8,024 nucleotides of DNA from an uncultured Collinsella sp. (GCA_900549535.1 UROR01000093.1:1-8024); one strand, 5' to 3'. Counted from the first letter of the stretch, positions 1 to 6,700 are shown. Notes: generated by a model not told the origin, from the letters alone. Program-made: numbers and translations.

Positions 1-142
1 GGTAAATCCCTTACGCAAAAGCCATGTGCTGGCGAAATCGCAAAAAGTCTACTCACTTAGCTCGCGGCCGCACCAAACGGCTGAGCAGAACGCCCATTTC
101 CTGCATTTTCTTTCGCGCTGGCACCCCGCGCCGCCGCTACGC

Positions 143-148
143 CATAAT
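143..148 (+). promoter_or_regulatory. Possible -10 box of the helicase promoter
   Basis: CATAAT matches the sigma-70-type -10 consensus at 5 of 6 positions and lies 33 nt before the chosen helicase start at 182. The best -35-like partner is CTGGCA at 118-123 (4 of 6 matches), but the spacer of 19 nt is long. The position is sensible for a short 5' leader and would put the upstream in-frame ATG at 26 outside the transcript. It is a motif match only. Nothing else is recognisable in the upstream stretch from 1 to 181. Confidence 0.3.
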
Positions 149-181
149 AGTTGGCGGACAATCGCGAGAGAAAGCAACCAC

Positions 182-2863
182 ATGGCACAGACCACGACAG
201 ATACCGCCGCCAGCACCGTCTCCGGCGCCGGGGCCGCCAGCTCATTCTCGGGCGGCACGGGAACCGAGGCAGAGTTCGGCTCGCTCGGCGCGCTCTCCCC
301 CACCTGGCGGGAGCCCGAGGACGGCAGTGAGCCCGAACCATGGCTCACGCCCGATCAAGCCTTCGAACGCTTCTTTGAATGGACAAGCGATCGCGGCATT
401 GAGCTGTGGGATCACCAAGAAGAAGCCCTCATGGATCTAGCCGCCGGTGACCATGTCATTTTGGGAACACCGACCGGATCGGGCAAGTCGCTCGTCGCGC
501 TGGGCATGCTCTTTATGGGCATGGCGCAGGGCAAACGTTGCTATTACACAGCCCCTATCAAGGCCTTGGTCAGTGAAAAGTTCTTCGATCTGGTACAGGT
601 GCTCGGCCGCGATAACGTCGGCATGATCACCGGCGATACGCATATCAACACCAAGGCACCCGTCATCTGCTGCACGGCCGAAATCCTCGCCAACGATGCG
701 CTACGCGAGGGCGAGGACGCCGATGTGGGCTGCGTAGCCATGGACGAGTTCCACTACTTTGCCGACCCCGACCGCGGCTGGGCCTGGCAGGTACCGCTGC
801 TCACCCTGCCCCACACGCAGTTTATGCTCATGAGCGCCACGCTCGGCGATGTCACTGCCATCGCCGCCTCACTCGAGGAGCACACCGGCGCTGCTTGCGA
901 CTTGGTCATCGATGCCCCGCGTCCTGTTCCGCTGAGCTACGACTATGTGACGACCTCCCTCGAGGGCACGGTCGAGCTCGCCATGCGCCGCGGCGAGGCC
1001 CCGCTCTATATCGTGCACTTTAGCCAGGATGCCGCCCTTGCAACGGCACAGTCGCTCGCCAATTTTGGCATCGCTAGTAAGGAGCAACGCGAGGCCATTA
1101 AGGAAGCTGCCAAAGGCACGAGCTTCTCGACGGCCTTTGGCAAGATTCTCAAGCGCCTGCTTGGATGCGGCGTCGGCGTGCACCATGCTGGCATGTTGCC
1201 GCGCTATCGCCTGCTGGTCGAGCGCCTGGCGCAGCAGGGCCTGCTGCCCGTCATCTGCGGCACCGATACGCTCGGCGTCGGCATCAACGTACCCATCCAC
1301 ACCGTGGTGCTCACCGCGCTCACCAAGTTCGATGGCTACAAGATGCGTCGTCTGCGCGCCCGCGAGTTCCACCAGATTGCCGGTCGCGCCGGCCGCTCGG
1401 GCTTTGATACCGAGGGCATGGTGATTGCCGAGGCACCCGAGCACGAGATCGAGAATGCCAAGCTTATGGCCAAAGCGGGCGACGACCCCAAAAAGCTCCG
1501 TAAGATTAAAAAGAAAAAGGCCCCCGAGGGCTTTGTCACCTGGAACAAGCAAACCTTTGAGCGCCTGATCGAGACGCAGCCCGAGACGCTCAAGCCGCGC
1601 CTGCGCATCACACACTCCATGGTGATTAGCGTGGTCGAGCAGGGCGGCGATGCCCGAGCCCGCGTACACGACCTCATCGAGACGAGCTTACAGACCCCCG
1701 AAGAAAAGGCCAAGCTCGAGGTTCGCGCCGACGAGATCTTCGCCACGCTCATCGACTCCGGCGTCGTCGTGCGCACCGAGGTGCCGCCCGCACCCGACAC
1801 TCCAGCTGACGCCGCGCCGGACATCGACTATGCGCTAACGGGCGACCTGCCCGAGGATTTTGCGCTCGACCAGCCGCTCTCGCCGTTTTTGCTTGCCGCG
1901 CTGGAGCTGCTCGACCCCGAGAGTGAGACCTATACCATGGATCTGATCTCAATGGTCGAGGCTACGCTCGAGGATCCCAAGCAGGTGCTGCGCGCGCAGG
2001 AGCGCGCCGCGCGCGACCGCGCGATGGCCGAGATGAAAGCCGACGGCGTCGAATATGAGGAACGCTTGGAGCGCATCCAGGATGTCACCTACGAAAAGCC
2101 GCTCGAGGATTTGCTCGATGCCGCCTTCGACAAGTACTGCCAGGAAGTGCCTTGGGCAAACGACTACCAGCTCTCTCCCAAGAGTGTCCTGCGCGACATG
2201 TTGGAGAGCGCGAGCGACTTTAAGGGCTATATCCAAAAGCTCGGCATCGCCCGCTCCGAGGGCATTCTGCTGCGCTACCTAGCCGAGGCCTACCGCTCCC
2301 TCGATCGCACCGTGCCCATTGAGAAGCGCGATGAGCGCTTGCGCGACATCATTTCGTGGCTCGGCTTTGTGGTGCGCTCGGTCGACTCGAGCCTGGTGGA
2401 CGAGTGGGAGAACGCCGGCAACCCGGCGGCCCTCGACGCCGCGCCGCCGCAGGGCATCGACGAGGTCGTTGCGGACCGTCGCGGCTGCACGCTGCTGGTG
2501 CGCAACGCACTCTTCCGCCGCGTGACCCTTGCCGCCCGCGAGCACGTTCGCGACCTGGGCGAACTCGACGAGGACTGGGGCATGAGCGAGATCCGCTGGC
2601 AAAAAGCACTCGACGCTTACCACGAGCAGCACGAGGAAATCCTCACCGACGGAGATGCCCGCAGCGCCGCGATGTTTTCCATTGACGAGTCCGACGAGAA
2701 GACCGCGCACGTATGGCACGTGCACCAGATCTTTGCCGACGAGGATGGCGACCACGATTTTGGCATCATGGGCGATGTCGATCTGGACGCCACGCAAGAC
2801 GGCGGCGAGGTCATCTTCAAAAACTACCGCGTCGGCTTTATCGAGGACCTGCTCGAGGACTAG
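182..2863 (+). CDS. Ski2-like superfamily II helicase, DUF3516 family
   Basis: This is an ATP-dependent nucleic-acid helicase of 893 residues, probably an RNA helicase acting in the cytoplasm; the substrate is inferred, not shown. Visible motifs are Walker A GTPTGSGKS (95-103), DEFH in place of the usual DExH (188-191), SAT (218-220), HHAGMLP (334-340), GTDTLGVGINVP (360-371) and QIAGRAGR (398-405). The HHAGMLP and GVGINVP forms are typical of the Ski2/Mtr4 branch. A lysine-rich stretch (437-446) follows the motor core. The long acidic C-terminal half matches, from memory, the DUF3516 region of actinobacterial helicases of about 840 residues. The frame is open back to an ATG at 26, but those 52 extra codons look like translated upstream DNA; the ATG at 182 has a purine-rich GAGAGAAAG at 166-174. 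Residues 1 to about 57 are low-complexity Ala/Ser/Gly/Thr and precede the conserved region, so the exact start is less certain than the family. No frameshift is seen. Confidence 0.93.
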   Translation: MAQTTTDTAASTVSGAGAASSFSGGTGTEAEFGSLGALSPTWREPEDGSEPEPWLTPDQAFERFFEWTSDRGIELWDHQEEALMDLAAGDHVILGTPTGSGKSLVALGMLFMGMAQGKRCYYTAPIKALVSEKFFDLVQVLGRDNVGMITGDTHINTKAPVICCTAEILANDALREGEDADVGCVAMDEFHYFADPDRGWAWQVPLLTLPHTQFMLMSATLGDVTAIAASLEEHTGAACDLVIDAPRPVPLSYDYVTTSLEGTVELAMRRGEAPLYIVHFSQDAALATAQSLANFGIASKEQREAIKEAAKGTSFSTAFGKILKRLLGCGVGVHHAGMLPRYRLLVERLAQQGLLPVICGTDTLGVGINVPIHTVVLTALTKFDGYKMRRLRAREFHQIAGRAGRSGFDTEGMVIAEAPEHEIENAKLMAKAGDDPKKLRKIKKKKAPEGFVTWNKQTFERLIETQPETLKPRLRITHSMVISVVEQGGDARARVHDLIETSLQTPEEKAKLEVRADEIFATLIDSGVVVRTEVPPAPDTPADAAPDIDYALTGDLPEDFALDQPLSPFLLAALELLDPESETYTMDLISMVEATLEDPKQVLRAQERAARDRAMAEMKADGVEYEERLERIQDVTYEKPLEDLLDAAFDKYCQEVPWANDYQLSPKSVLRDMLESASDFKGYIQKLGIARSEGILLRYLAEAYRSLDRTVPIEKRDERLRDIISWLGFVVRSVDSSLVDEWENAGNPAALDAAPPQGIDEVVADRRGCTLLVRNALFRRVTLAAREHVRDLGELDEDWGMSEIRWQKALDAYHEQHEEILTDGDARSAAMFSIDESDEKTAHVWHVHQIFADEDGDHDFGIMGDVDLDATQDGGEVIFKNYRVGFIEDLLED

Positions 2864-2885
2864 CCGAACATACTGGAACGAAACG

Positions 2886-2923
2886 AAGCGGGGCCGCTGG
2901 CAATATAGCCAGCGGCCCCGCTT
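2886..2923. terminator. Perfect hairpin between convergent genes
   Basis: AAGCGGGGCCGCTGG (2886-2900) pairs without a mismatch with 2909-2923 across an 8-nt loop. On the + strand the stem begins 22 nt after the helicase stop and runs into a TTTT tract, as an intrinsic terminator should. The - strand tract is poor (TTCGTTTCG), but the hairpin also lies 19 nt past the stop of the DUF2130 gene, so it may serve both genes. Confidence is high for the + strand and moderate for the - strand. Confidence 0.88.
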
Positions 2924-2942
2924 TTGCGCTATACGCTATGCC

Positions 2943-4700
2943 TTACTCGGCACCCTCGACCTCATACGAATCCGCCTCGGCTGGCTCATCGTTTGTCTCT
3001 GTCGCAGCCCCGCGCGCCTCGTCAAACGCGGCCTTCATGGTCTTGTTGCCCCACGTGAGCTTGCGAATGGTAAGATCGTCCGCCTTCTTGTTGGCTAGGC
3101 GCAGATTGTTCTCGGAGGACAGCAACGCCTCCTTGGTTTTCTGCAGGTGGCTAATCGTCTTGTCGATCTCATCGATCGCCGTTTGGAACTTGCGGCTCGC
3201 GATCTCGTAGTTGCGACCGAAATCATTCTTGAACTTTTCCATCTTGGCCTCGAAGTTCGTGACGTCGATATTCTGCTGCTTGTACTCCGCTAGCTCCTGC
3301 TTATAGCGCAGCGAACCCATGGCGGCGTTGCGCAGCAGCGTGATCATGGGAATGAAGAACTGCGGGCGGATCACGTACATCTTCTCATAGCGGTAACTCA
3401 CGTCGACTATCCCTGCGTTATAGAGCTCGCTTTCGGGCTCGAGCAGTGTGCAGAGCACCGCGTACTCACAGCCTTTCTGGCGACGATCGTGATCGAGTTT
3501 CTTAAAGAAGTCCTCGTTTTTGTGCTTGGTCGCGGTCTCGTCGTTCTCGTTTTTCATCTCGAACATAATCGAAATGACCTCGTTACCGCTTGCGTCGCAC
3601 TCGCGGAAGATAAAGTCGCCCTTGGTGCCCTCGGACGCATCGTTATCCTTCTCGAAGTACGCGTTAGGAAACGCCGTCATGCGCAGACGGTTAAACTCGG
3701 TCTCGCAGTGCTGCTCGAGCGACTCACCCACCATCTTGGTGGACAGGCGGACCTTCATGTCCTTAAGGCGCTCGATCTCTTCATCCTTATAGCGAATCAG
3801 GTCATCGTTCGCACGCTTGGCCTGCGCAAGCTCGAGCTCGTGTGCCGCCTTGGCCTGTTCCTCGCGAGAATCGCGCACCGCCAGCTCGCTCGTCAGTTTG
3901 GCACGCGCCTCATCGCGCTCTCGCTCCGCCGCGGCGACCGCCTCTGACAGGTTCATTTTTGCCATCAGTTCCTGCTCGCGCAGCTGGGCACGCAGGCCCT
4001 CGGCCTCTTGCTCGGACTGAGCCTTTGCGGCGGAAAACTTCTCTTGCACCTTCGCGCGATAGTCAGCAAGCGCGCGCTCGGCCTCGCTGCGAGCGGCATC
4101 GAGCTCACGCTGCGACTCGGCCGCGGCAGCGGCAAGCGCCATCTCCTGGGCCTTGTCCGCCGCAGCAAGCTTGGCCTGCAGCTCGGCAATCTGGGCATCT
4201 CGTGCAGCTACATCGTTTTGAGCAGCATTGCGCACCGCCGACTCGGCAAGCTTGGCTTCGTCATCCTTGCGCCCCAGCTGCGCACGCAAGTTGTCGATTT
4301 CGCGCTGGAGCTCGGTGTTCTCCTTTTGAGCGTCGGCACGGGCCTCAACCGCCGCGCGCTGGCTTGCACTCTCGCGCTCTGCGGCAGCGCCCTCGAGCTT
4401 GGCACGCAATTCGGCAAGCTCGGCATCACGCTTGGCAACCTCTTGTGCCAGCTCCTGAGCCGCGGCGTTTTTCTGCTCGGCAAGTTGAGCGCTACGCTGA
4501 GACTCCACCTCCTGCAGGGCGGCCGTCGAACGAGAGCGCTCAAGCTCCAACGCCTGCTCCCCCTCACGCTGGACGGCCTTTACACGCTCATCAAGATCGC
4601 GCGAGAACTCGGCATCGCGCACCTGCTTGACGATATCCGCATAACCGGACGCATCGACCTTAAAAACTTCGCCGCAATGCGGGCACTTGATCTCGTTCAT
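2943..4700 (-). CDS. DUF2130 coiled-coil protein with PD-(D/E)XK-like core
   Basis: This protein of 585 residues has three parts. Residues 1-30 carry a CPHC pair (Cys6, Cys9) like half of a zinc ribbon. Residues of about 40-322 are Ala/Glu/Gln/Arg-rich with heptad-like spacing, a long coiled coil. Residues 323 to about 560 match the DUF2130 family by recall (EFNRL, GTKGDF, FEMKNEN, YVIRPQFF). Inside that domain, Glu326 or Glu329, then Gly361-Asp362, then Glu381-x-Lys383 follow the order and spacing of a PD-(D/E)XK nuclease site, with a Lys/Arg/Asp-rich helix next (KKLDHDRR). Nuclease activity is an inference. The build recalls RmuC, also coiled coil plus nuclease-like domain, but it is not RmuC by sequence. 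The start is firm: GAGGAG (4706-4711) sits 5 nt before the ATG. The tail (about 565-585) is acidic. An intrinsic terminator upstream implies its own promoter. Confidence 0.88.
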   Translation of the reverse strand: MNEIKCPHCGEVFKVDASGYADIVKQVRDAEFSRDLDERVKAVQREGEQALELERSRSTAALQEVESQRSAQLAEQKNAAAQELAQEVAKRDAELAELRAKLEGAAAERESASQRAAVEARADAQKENTELQREIDNLRAQLGRKDDEAKLAESAVRNAAQNDVAARDAQIAELQAKLAAADKAQEMALAAAAAESQRELDAARSEAERALADYRAKVQEKFSAAKAQSEQEAEGLRAQLREQELMAKMNLSEAVAAAERERDEARAKLTSELAVRDSREEQAKAAHELELAQAKRANDDLIRYKDEEIERLKDMKVRLSTKMVGESLEQHCETEFNRLRMTAFPNAYFEKDNDASEGTKGDFIFRECDASGNEVISIMFEMKNENDETATKHKNEDFFKKLDHDRRQKGCEYAVLCTLLEPESELYNAGIVDVSYRYEKMYVIRPQFFIPMITLLRNAAMGSLRYKQELAEYKQQNIDVTNFEAKMEKFKNDFGRNYEIASRKFQTAIDEIDKTISHLQKTKEALLSSENNLRLANKKADDLTIRKLTWGNKTMKAAFDEARGAATETNDEPAEADSYEVEGAE

Positions 4701-4730
4701 AGCAGCTCCTCGATGGACGCAAATTTCAAC

Positions 4731-4760
4731 CTTCTACACTCTACCGCGCCACGCGGACAA
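4731..4760 (-). promoter_or_regulatory. Possible promoter of the DUF2130 gene
   Basis: On the - strand, TTGTCC (4760-4755, 4 of 6 matches to a -35 box) and TAGAAG (4736-4731, 4 of 6 to a -10 box) are 18 nt apart and end 30 nt before the DUF2130 ATG. A promoter is expected here because the preceding gene is closed by a terminator whose T-tract overlaps the proposed -35. The match itself is weak. Confidence 0.3.
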
Positions 4761-4793
4761 AAAAGGCGCCGCAGCCATAATGGCAACGGCGCC
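4759..4793 (-). terminator. Intrinsic terminator after the ChbG-type gene
   Basis: On the - strand GGCGCCG pairs with CGGCGCC (7 bp), then comes a 2-nt internal mismatch, then GCCA with TGGC (4 bp) around an ATT-type loop, followed directly by TTTTTT (4764-4759). One of the two internal positions can form a U-G pair only in the - strand RNA, which agrees with use on that strand. It lies 46 nt past the deacetylase stop and ends the right-hand - strand group. Confidence 0.85.
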
Positions 4794-4797
4794 AGAT

Positions 4798-4830
4798 CAA
4801 CCGCGAAGGTGCCTATCCCCTTTGTGGTGA
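4798..4830. repeat. Dispersed palindromic repeat, copy A (degenerate)
   Basis: The core at 4806-4829 is 23/24 identical to copy B at 5636-5659; the one change is A for G at 4815. The right arm is intact, but the left arm (4798-4809) matches only 8 of 12 positions needed for pairing, with two of the changes still allowing G-U pairs in + strand RNA. It lies 10 nt past the ChbG-type stop codon and just before the terminator. No T-tract of its own is seen. Confidence 0.75.
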
Positions 4831-4839
4831 CTTGGGTCC

Positions 4840-5604
4840 CTACAGGTCGCGGTAGTCGATCAGGCGAAGATCAGGTTGAGACTCAAGCCAAGCGCGAAGC
4901 TCGGGGTCGATCAGCGCATCGACTTCCTTGGTGCGATCGGTCGTAAGCGAGCTGTTCTCCAAGATAAAACGATCGAGATAGCCCGGATGACACACAAAGA
5001 CGACCGTCTCTCCGTCCACCATCTCGCGAACCGTCTGCATAATCGAGTCCTTGGGTTCGTAGCCTGGCTCCATCGAATGCATCACCATGCGCAGGTCGGT
5101 GGCACCGCAACGCACCACCGTCGTGGGGTCGAAGCTCGCCTTTTGTTCCTTAAGGCCCAGCTCCTGAGCAACCGCCGAGATCGCTCGGTTAAGGTTTTTG
5201 CTCATGACGGCATGGGCCTCAAAGTAATCTGGTTCGCGGCCCACGATCTCGACAAAGCGGTCATGCTGCGCGCGGATCTCGATGCAGGCCTCATCAAAGT
5301 CGATCAGTTCTTCGCCGCGCTTAAAATGCTCGCGGAAGGTACGGCTGCTATGGAACTCACCGCTCTCGTTGAGCATACTCGGAATGAGCTCCGGGTCGGC
5401 ACACGGCTTGCCCAGGCACACGTTGGTATGCTGGCCCACCGCAATGCCAGCGTCCGCCACGAGCGACCAGCCACGCTCGGCCTCGGGCATATTGGGCATC
5501 AAGCCCGCCGAGCGCACCAGACCCTCATTGATGCTGCGGGCAATCCCCAGGTTAACGGCATACGAATAACCGATATCGTCGGCACGAATGAGCAATTGCT
5601 TCAT
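4840..5604 (-). CDS. ChbG/YdjC-family carbohydrate deacetylase
   Basis: A protein of 254 residues, the usual length for this family. Known members are metal-dependent enzymes that remove acetyl groups from chito-oligosaccharide-like N-acetyl sugars; the substrate here cannot be read from sequence. The N-terminus has ADDIG (8-12), followed by GQHTNV (57-62), a third conserved block EAHAVMSKN (129-137) and CHPGYLD (205-211). Asp10, His59 and His131 fit the family's metal triad. The third block is usually an HxH-type motif; here the second His is replaced (EAHAVM), so this is a divergent subgroup. There is no signal peptide, so it is probably cytoplasmic. GGAG (5610-5613) sits 5 nt before the ATG, which makes the start secure. 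The upstream phosphoesterase ends 64 nt earlier, with a palindromic repeat between them and no convincing promoter, so read-through from it is plausible. A terminator follows. Confidence 0.87.
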   Translation of the reverse strand: MKQLLIRADDIGYSYAVNLGIARSINEGLVRSAGLMPNMPEAERGWSLVADAGIAVGQHTNVCLGKPCADPELIPSMLNESGEFHSSRTFREHFKRGEELIDFDEACIEIRAQHDRFVEIVGREPDYFEAHAVMSKNLNRAISAVAQELGLKEQKASFDPTTVVRCGATDLRMVMHSMEPGYEPKDSIMQTVREMVDGETVVFVCHPGYLDRFILENSSLTTDRTKEVDALIDPELRAWLESQPDLRLIDYRDL

Positions 5605-5626
5605 AGCGACTCCAATCTATGCAAGG

Positions 5627-5661
5627 ACCACCACAAAGGTGCCTGTCCCCTTTGTGGTGGT
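5627..5661. repeat. Dispersed palindromic repeat, copy B (perfect stem)
   Basis: ACCACCACAAAGG (5627-5639) is the exact reverse complement of 5649-5661, giving a 13-bp stem with a 9-nt loop TGCCTGTCC. Two more G-U pairs could extend the base. On the - strand the stem is followed by CCTTGC, so it is not a standard intrinsic terminator. It fills most of the 64-nt gap between the phosphoesterase and the deacetylase. It resembles a REP-type extragenic palindrome; that class is inferred. Its core recurs at 4806-4829. Confidence 0.85.
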
Positions 5662-5668
5662 TTGAGGG

Positions 5669-6214
5669 CTACAGTCCAAAGAAGCCGAGAATCTGGTCGC
5701 GGCTAACGGGCTTGTAGTTGTTGGCATCGAGGCCAACGTCGTAGCGAAAGATAGGGCGCTCGCGATCGCGATTGCGCGCGTTGGTGCGGTCTCCCCTGCT
5801 GTGAATGTGCCCGTGCAGCATGATGGCGCCGCGCGCCTTGCCATTCCAGCTGAGCATGGGGTAATGGCTCATTACCAGCCGATGGCCCTTAGCGTAACCG
5901 GGGGCGACCTCCAGATAATCGCGCACCTCATCCCAAATGTGCGGCGCGTCCGGATCTCCCCAATCGCCATCATGGTTACCACGGATGAGCGTCACGTTCT
6001 GGCATTCGATGCGCTCGCGCAGGCGCACTGCCTCCGCCATGGGCAAACGATACGTAAAGTCTCCCAGGATATAGAGGCGGTCGTCCACAGCCACGCACTC
6101 ATTGATGGCATCGATGACCTTGCGGTTCATCTCCTCGACCGAATCAAACGGTCGATCCATGTCGTGCAAGATATTCGTATCGCCCAGGTGCAGGTCGGCG
6201 GTAAACCACATCAT
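5669..6214 (-). CDS. Calcineurin-like metallophosphoesterase
   Basis: A compact cytoplasmic phosphoesterase of 181 residues with a two-metal active site. The full set of family motifs is present: D-x-H (Asp7, His9), GD (51-52), GNHD (79-82), His117 in SHYPML, and GHIH (135-138). The C-terminal DVGLDANNYKPVS is typical of small single-domain members found in many bacteria and phages. The substrate (phosphodiester, nucleotide or other) cannot be told from sequence. The protein begins Met-Met; the first ATG at 6214 has GAGGG (6223-6227) at 8 nt, better than 11 nt for the second. It follows the 63-residue ORF after 66 nt, where a -10-like TATACT suggests its own promoter, and it leads toward the deacetylase. 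All catalytic residues are intact. Confidence 0.92.
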   Translation of the reverse strand: MMWFTADLHLGDTNILHDMDRPFDSVEEMNRKVIDAINECVAVDDRLYILGDFTYRLPMAEAVRLRERIECQNVTLIRGNHDGDWGDPDAPHIWDEVRDYLEVAPGYAKGHRLVMSHYPMLSWNGKARGAIMLHGHIHSRGDRTNARNRDRERPIFRYDVGLDANNYKPVSRDQILGFFGL

Positions 6215-6254
6215 CGTCTATGCCCTCATTTCGCAGCGCGTATAAGACCTGTTT

Positions 6255-6260
6255 AGTATA
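6255..6260 (-). promoter_or_regulatory. Possible -10 box upstream of the phosphoesterase
   Basis: TATACT on the - strand (5 of 6 matches to TATAAT) lies 40 nt before the metallophosphoesterase ATG, in the 66-nt gap after the 63-residue ORF. No good -35 box is found at 16-18 nt, so this is a weak call. If real, the phosphoesterase and possibly the deacetylase are transcribed separately from the two small ORFs. Confidence 0.35.
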
Positions 6261-6280
6261 CAGACGCAGCGATGCGACGG

Positions 6281-6472
6281 TTACCCAAAGAGCCCGCCGA
6301 ACAGACCTCGGCGGCGCTTGTCTTGCTTTTTCGAAGCGTCATCCTGAGCCTTCTTGCCCTGTCGCTTTTTACGATCTTGCTCCAGCTCATCGTCATCGAG
6401 TAGCATATCCCACTCAAACGGATCGTCTGTCAGATCGAACAGGTCATCGTCATCAAACACGTGCGCCTCCAT
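6281..6472 (-). CDS. Small charged protein, unknown function
   Basis: I do not recognise this 63-residue protein. It is split by charge: residues 7-33 are very acidic (runs of DDDD and DDDE with a Phe/Trp patch, FDLTDDPFEWDMLL), residues 34-55 are Lys/Arg/Gln-rich, and the end is RRRGLFGGLFG. There is no signal peptide or membrane segment. The codons use G/C-rich third positions like the neighbouring genes, which supports real coding. There is no clear Shine-Dalgarno sequence, but the ATG is only 6 nt after the stop of the 59-residue ORF upstream, which suggests translational coupling. The in-frame TAA upstream rules out a longer form from ATG. The acidic-then-basic design could suit binding to a basic protein or to RNA; that is speculation. 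Confidence 0.62.
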   Translation of the reverse strand: MEAHVFDDDDLFDLTDDPFEWDMLLDDDELEQDRKKRQGKKAQDDASKKQDKRRRGLFGGLFG

Positions 6473-6478
6473 TACCGA

Positions 6479-6658
6479 TTAGAGAGCATCCACAACATAG
6501 TTGAGAAGCCTACGGGCCCGTGCGGACACAAATTCATCCTGTCTGCGTCTTTCAATCGTTTGCCGCAACGCTTGCGCGACGGAACGCTTGCAGATAAGAT
6601 AGGAACACGGATAGCACCCGTGGCAGCGGGTCTTGCCAACTCCGATACACGTTTTCAT
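6479..6658 (-). CDS. Cys-rich 59-residue ORF, unknown function
   Basis: An ATG at 6658 opens 59 codons ending in TAA (6481-6479). Cysteines at 4, 12, 15, 18 and 23 form C-x7-C-x2-C-x2-C-x4-C, with CHGCYPC at its heart, which could hold zinc or an iron-sulfur cluster; this is inference. The rest (about 24-59) is Arg-rich and looks helical (LRQTIERRRQ, ARARRLLNYVVDAL). For: the spaced cysteines, a helical basic tail, and a stop 6 nt before the next start. Against: no Shine-Dalgarno sequence, third-position GC near 58% by my count (lower than the flanking genes), two AGA codons, and a hairpin ending 6 nt before the ATG. The frame is open a further 15 codons upstream, but with no ATG, GTG or TTG. 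I match it to no family. It could be a real small protein or a chance ORF. Confidence 0.45.
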   Translation of the reverse strand: MKTCIGVGKTRCHGCYPCSYLICKRSVAQALRQTIERRRQDEFVSARARRLLNYVVDAL

Positions 6659-6664
6659 CGTGAG

Positions 6665-6700
6665 AAGTGGCCGTCTTCGCTTACGCGGGGGCGGCCACTT
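6665..6700. terminator. Hairpin after the aldehyde dehydrogenase gene
   Basis: AAGTGGCCG (6665-6673) pairs exactly with 6692-6700. Inside, further pairs close on a TTAC loop (6681-6684). Three inner pairs are G-U only in the + strand RNA and are mismatches in the - strand RNA, and the + strand stem runs into TTTGTTTAT. So the sequence fits a + strand terminator better, although the only clear gene ending here is the aldehyde dehydrogenase on the - strand, 24 nt away, where the stem is followed by only CTCACG. It may work as a weak - strand terminator or leader hairpin. Confidence 0.5.

Noticed and set aside
26..181. In-frame N-terminal extension of the helicase from an ATG at 26
   Set aside because: The 52 residues look like translated upstream DNA, a -10-like CATAAT lies inside the stretch, and family similarity begins only about residue 58 of the shorter form.
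1505..1520. A-rich tract in the helicase as a programmed frameshift site
   Set aside because: The codons AAA AAG are preceded by T and by G, so the X-XXY-YYZ pattern is not met, and the zero frame continues with conserved sequence.
869..1669. 266-residue open frame on the - strand inside the helicase gene
   Set aside because: It is fully opposite a conserved helicase coding region and is explained by GC-rich codon bias; the translated protein shows no family motif.
3842..4946. Two long + strand open frames opposite the DUF2130 coiled coil
   Set aside because: They mirror the repetitive Ala/Glu/Leu codons of the coiled-coil region, giving Leu-, Arg- and Ala-rich text with no motif, and one runs through a terminator and a repeat.
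4876..5706. 276-residue + strand open frame opposite the deacetylase
   Set aside because: It is antisense to a gene with an intact catalytic motif set, and its own translation has no recognisable domain.
6567..6591. Direct repeat of AACGCTTGC as an operator or small array
   Set aside because: There are only two 9-nt copies inside an ORF with a 16-nt period; this is within chance and has no further support.
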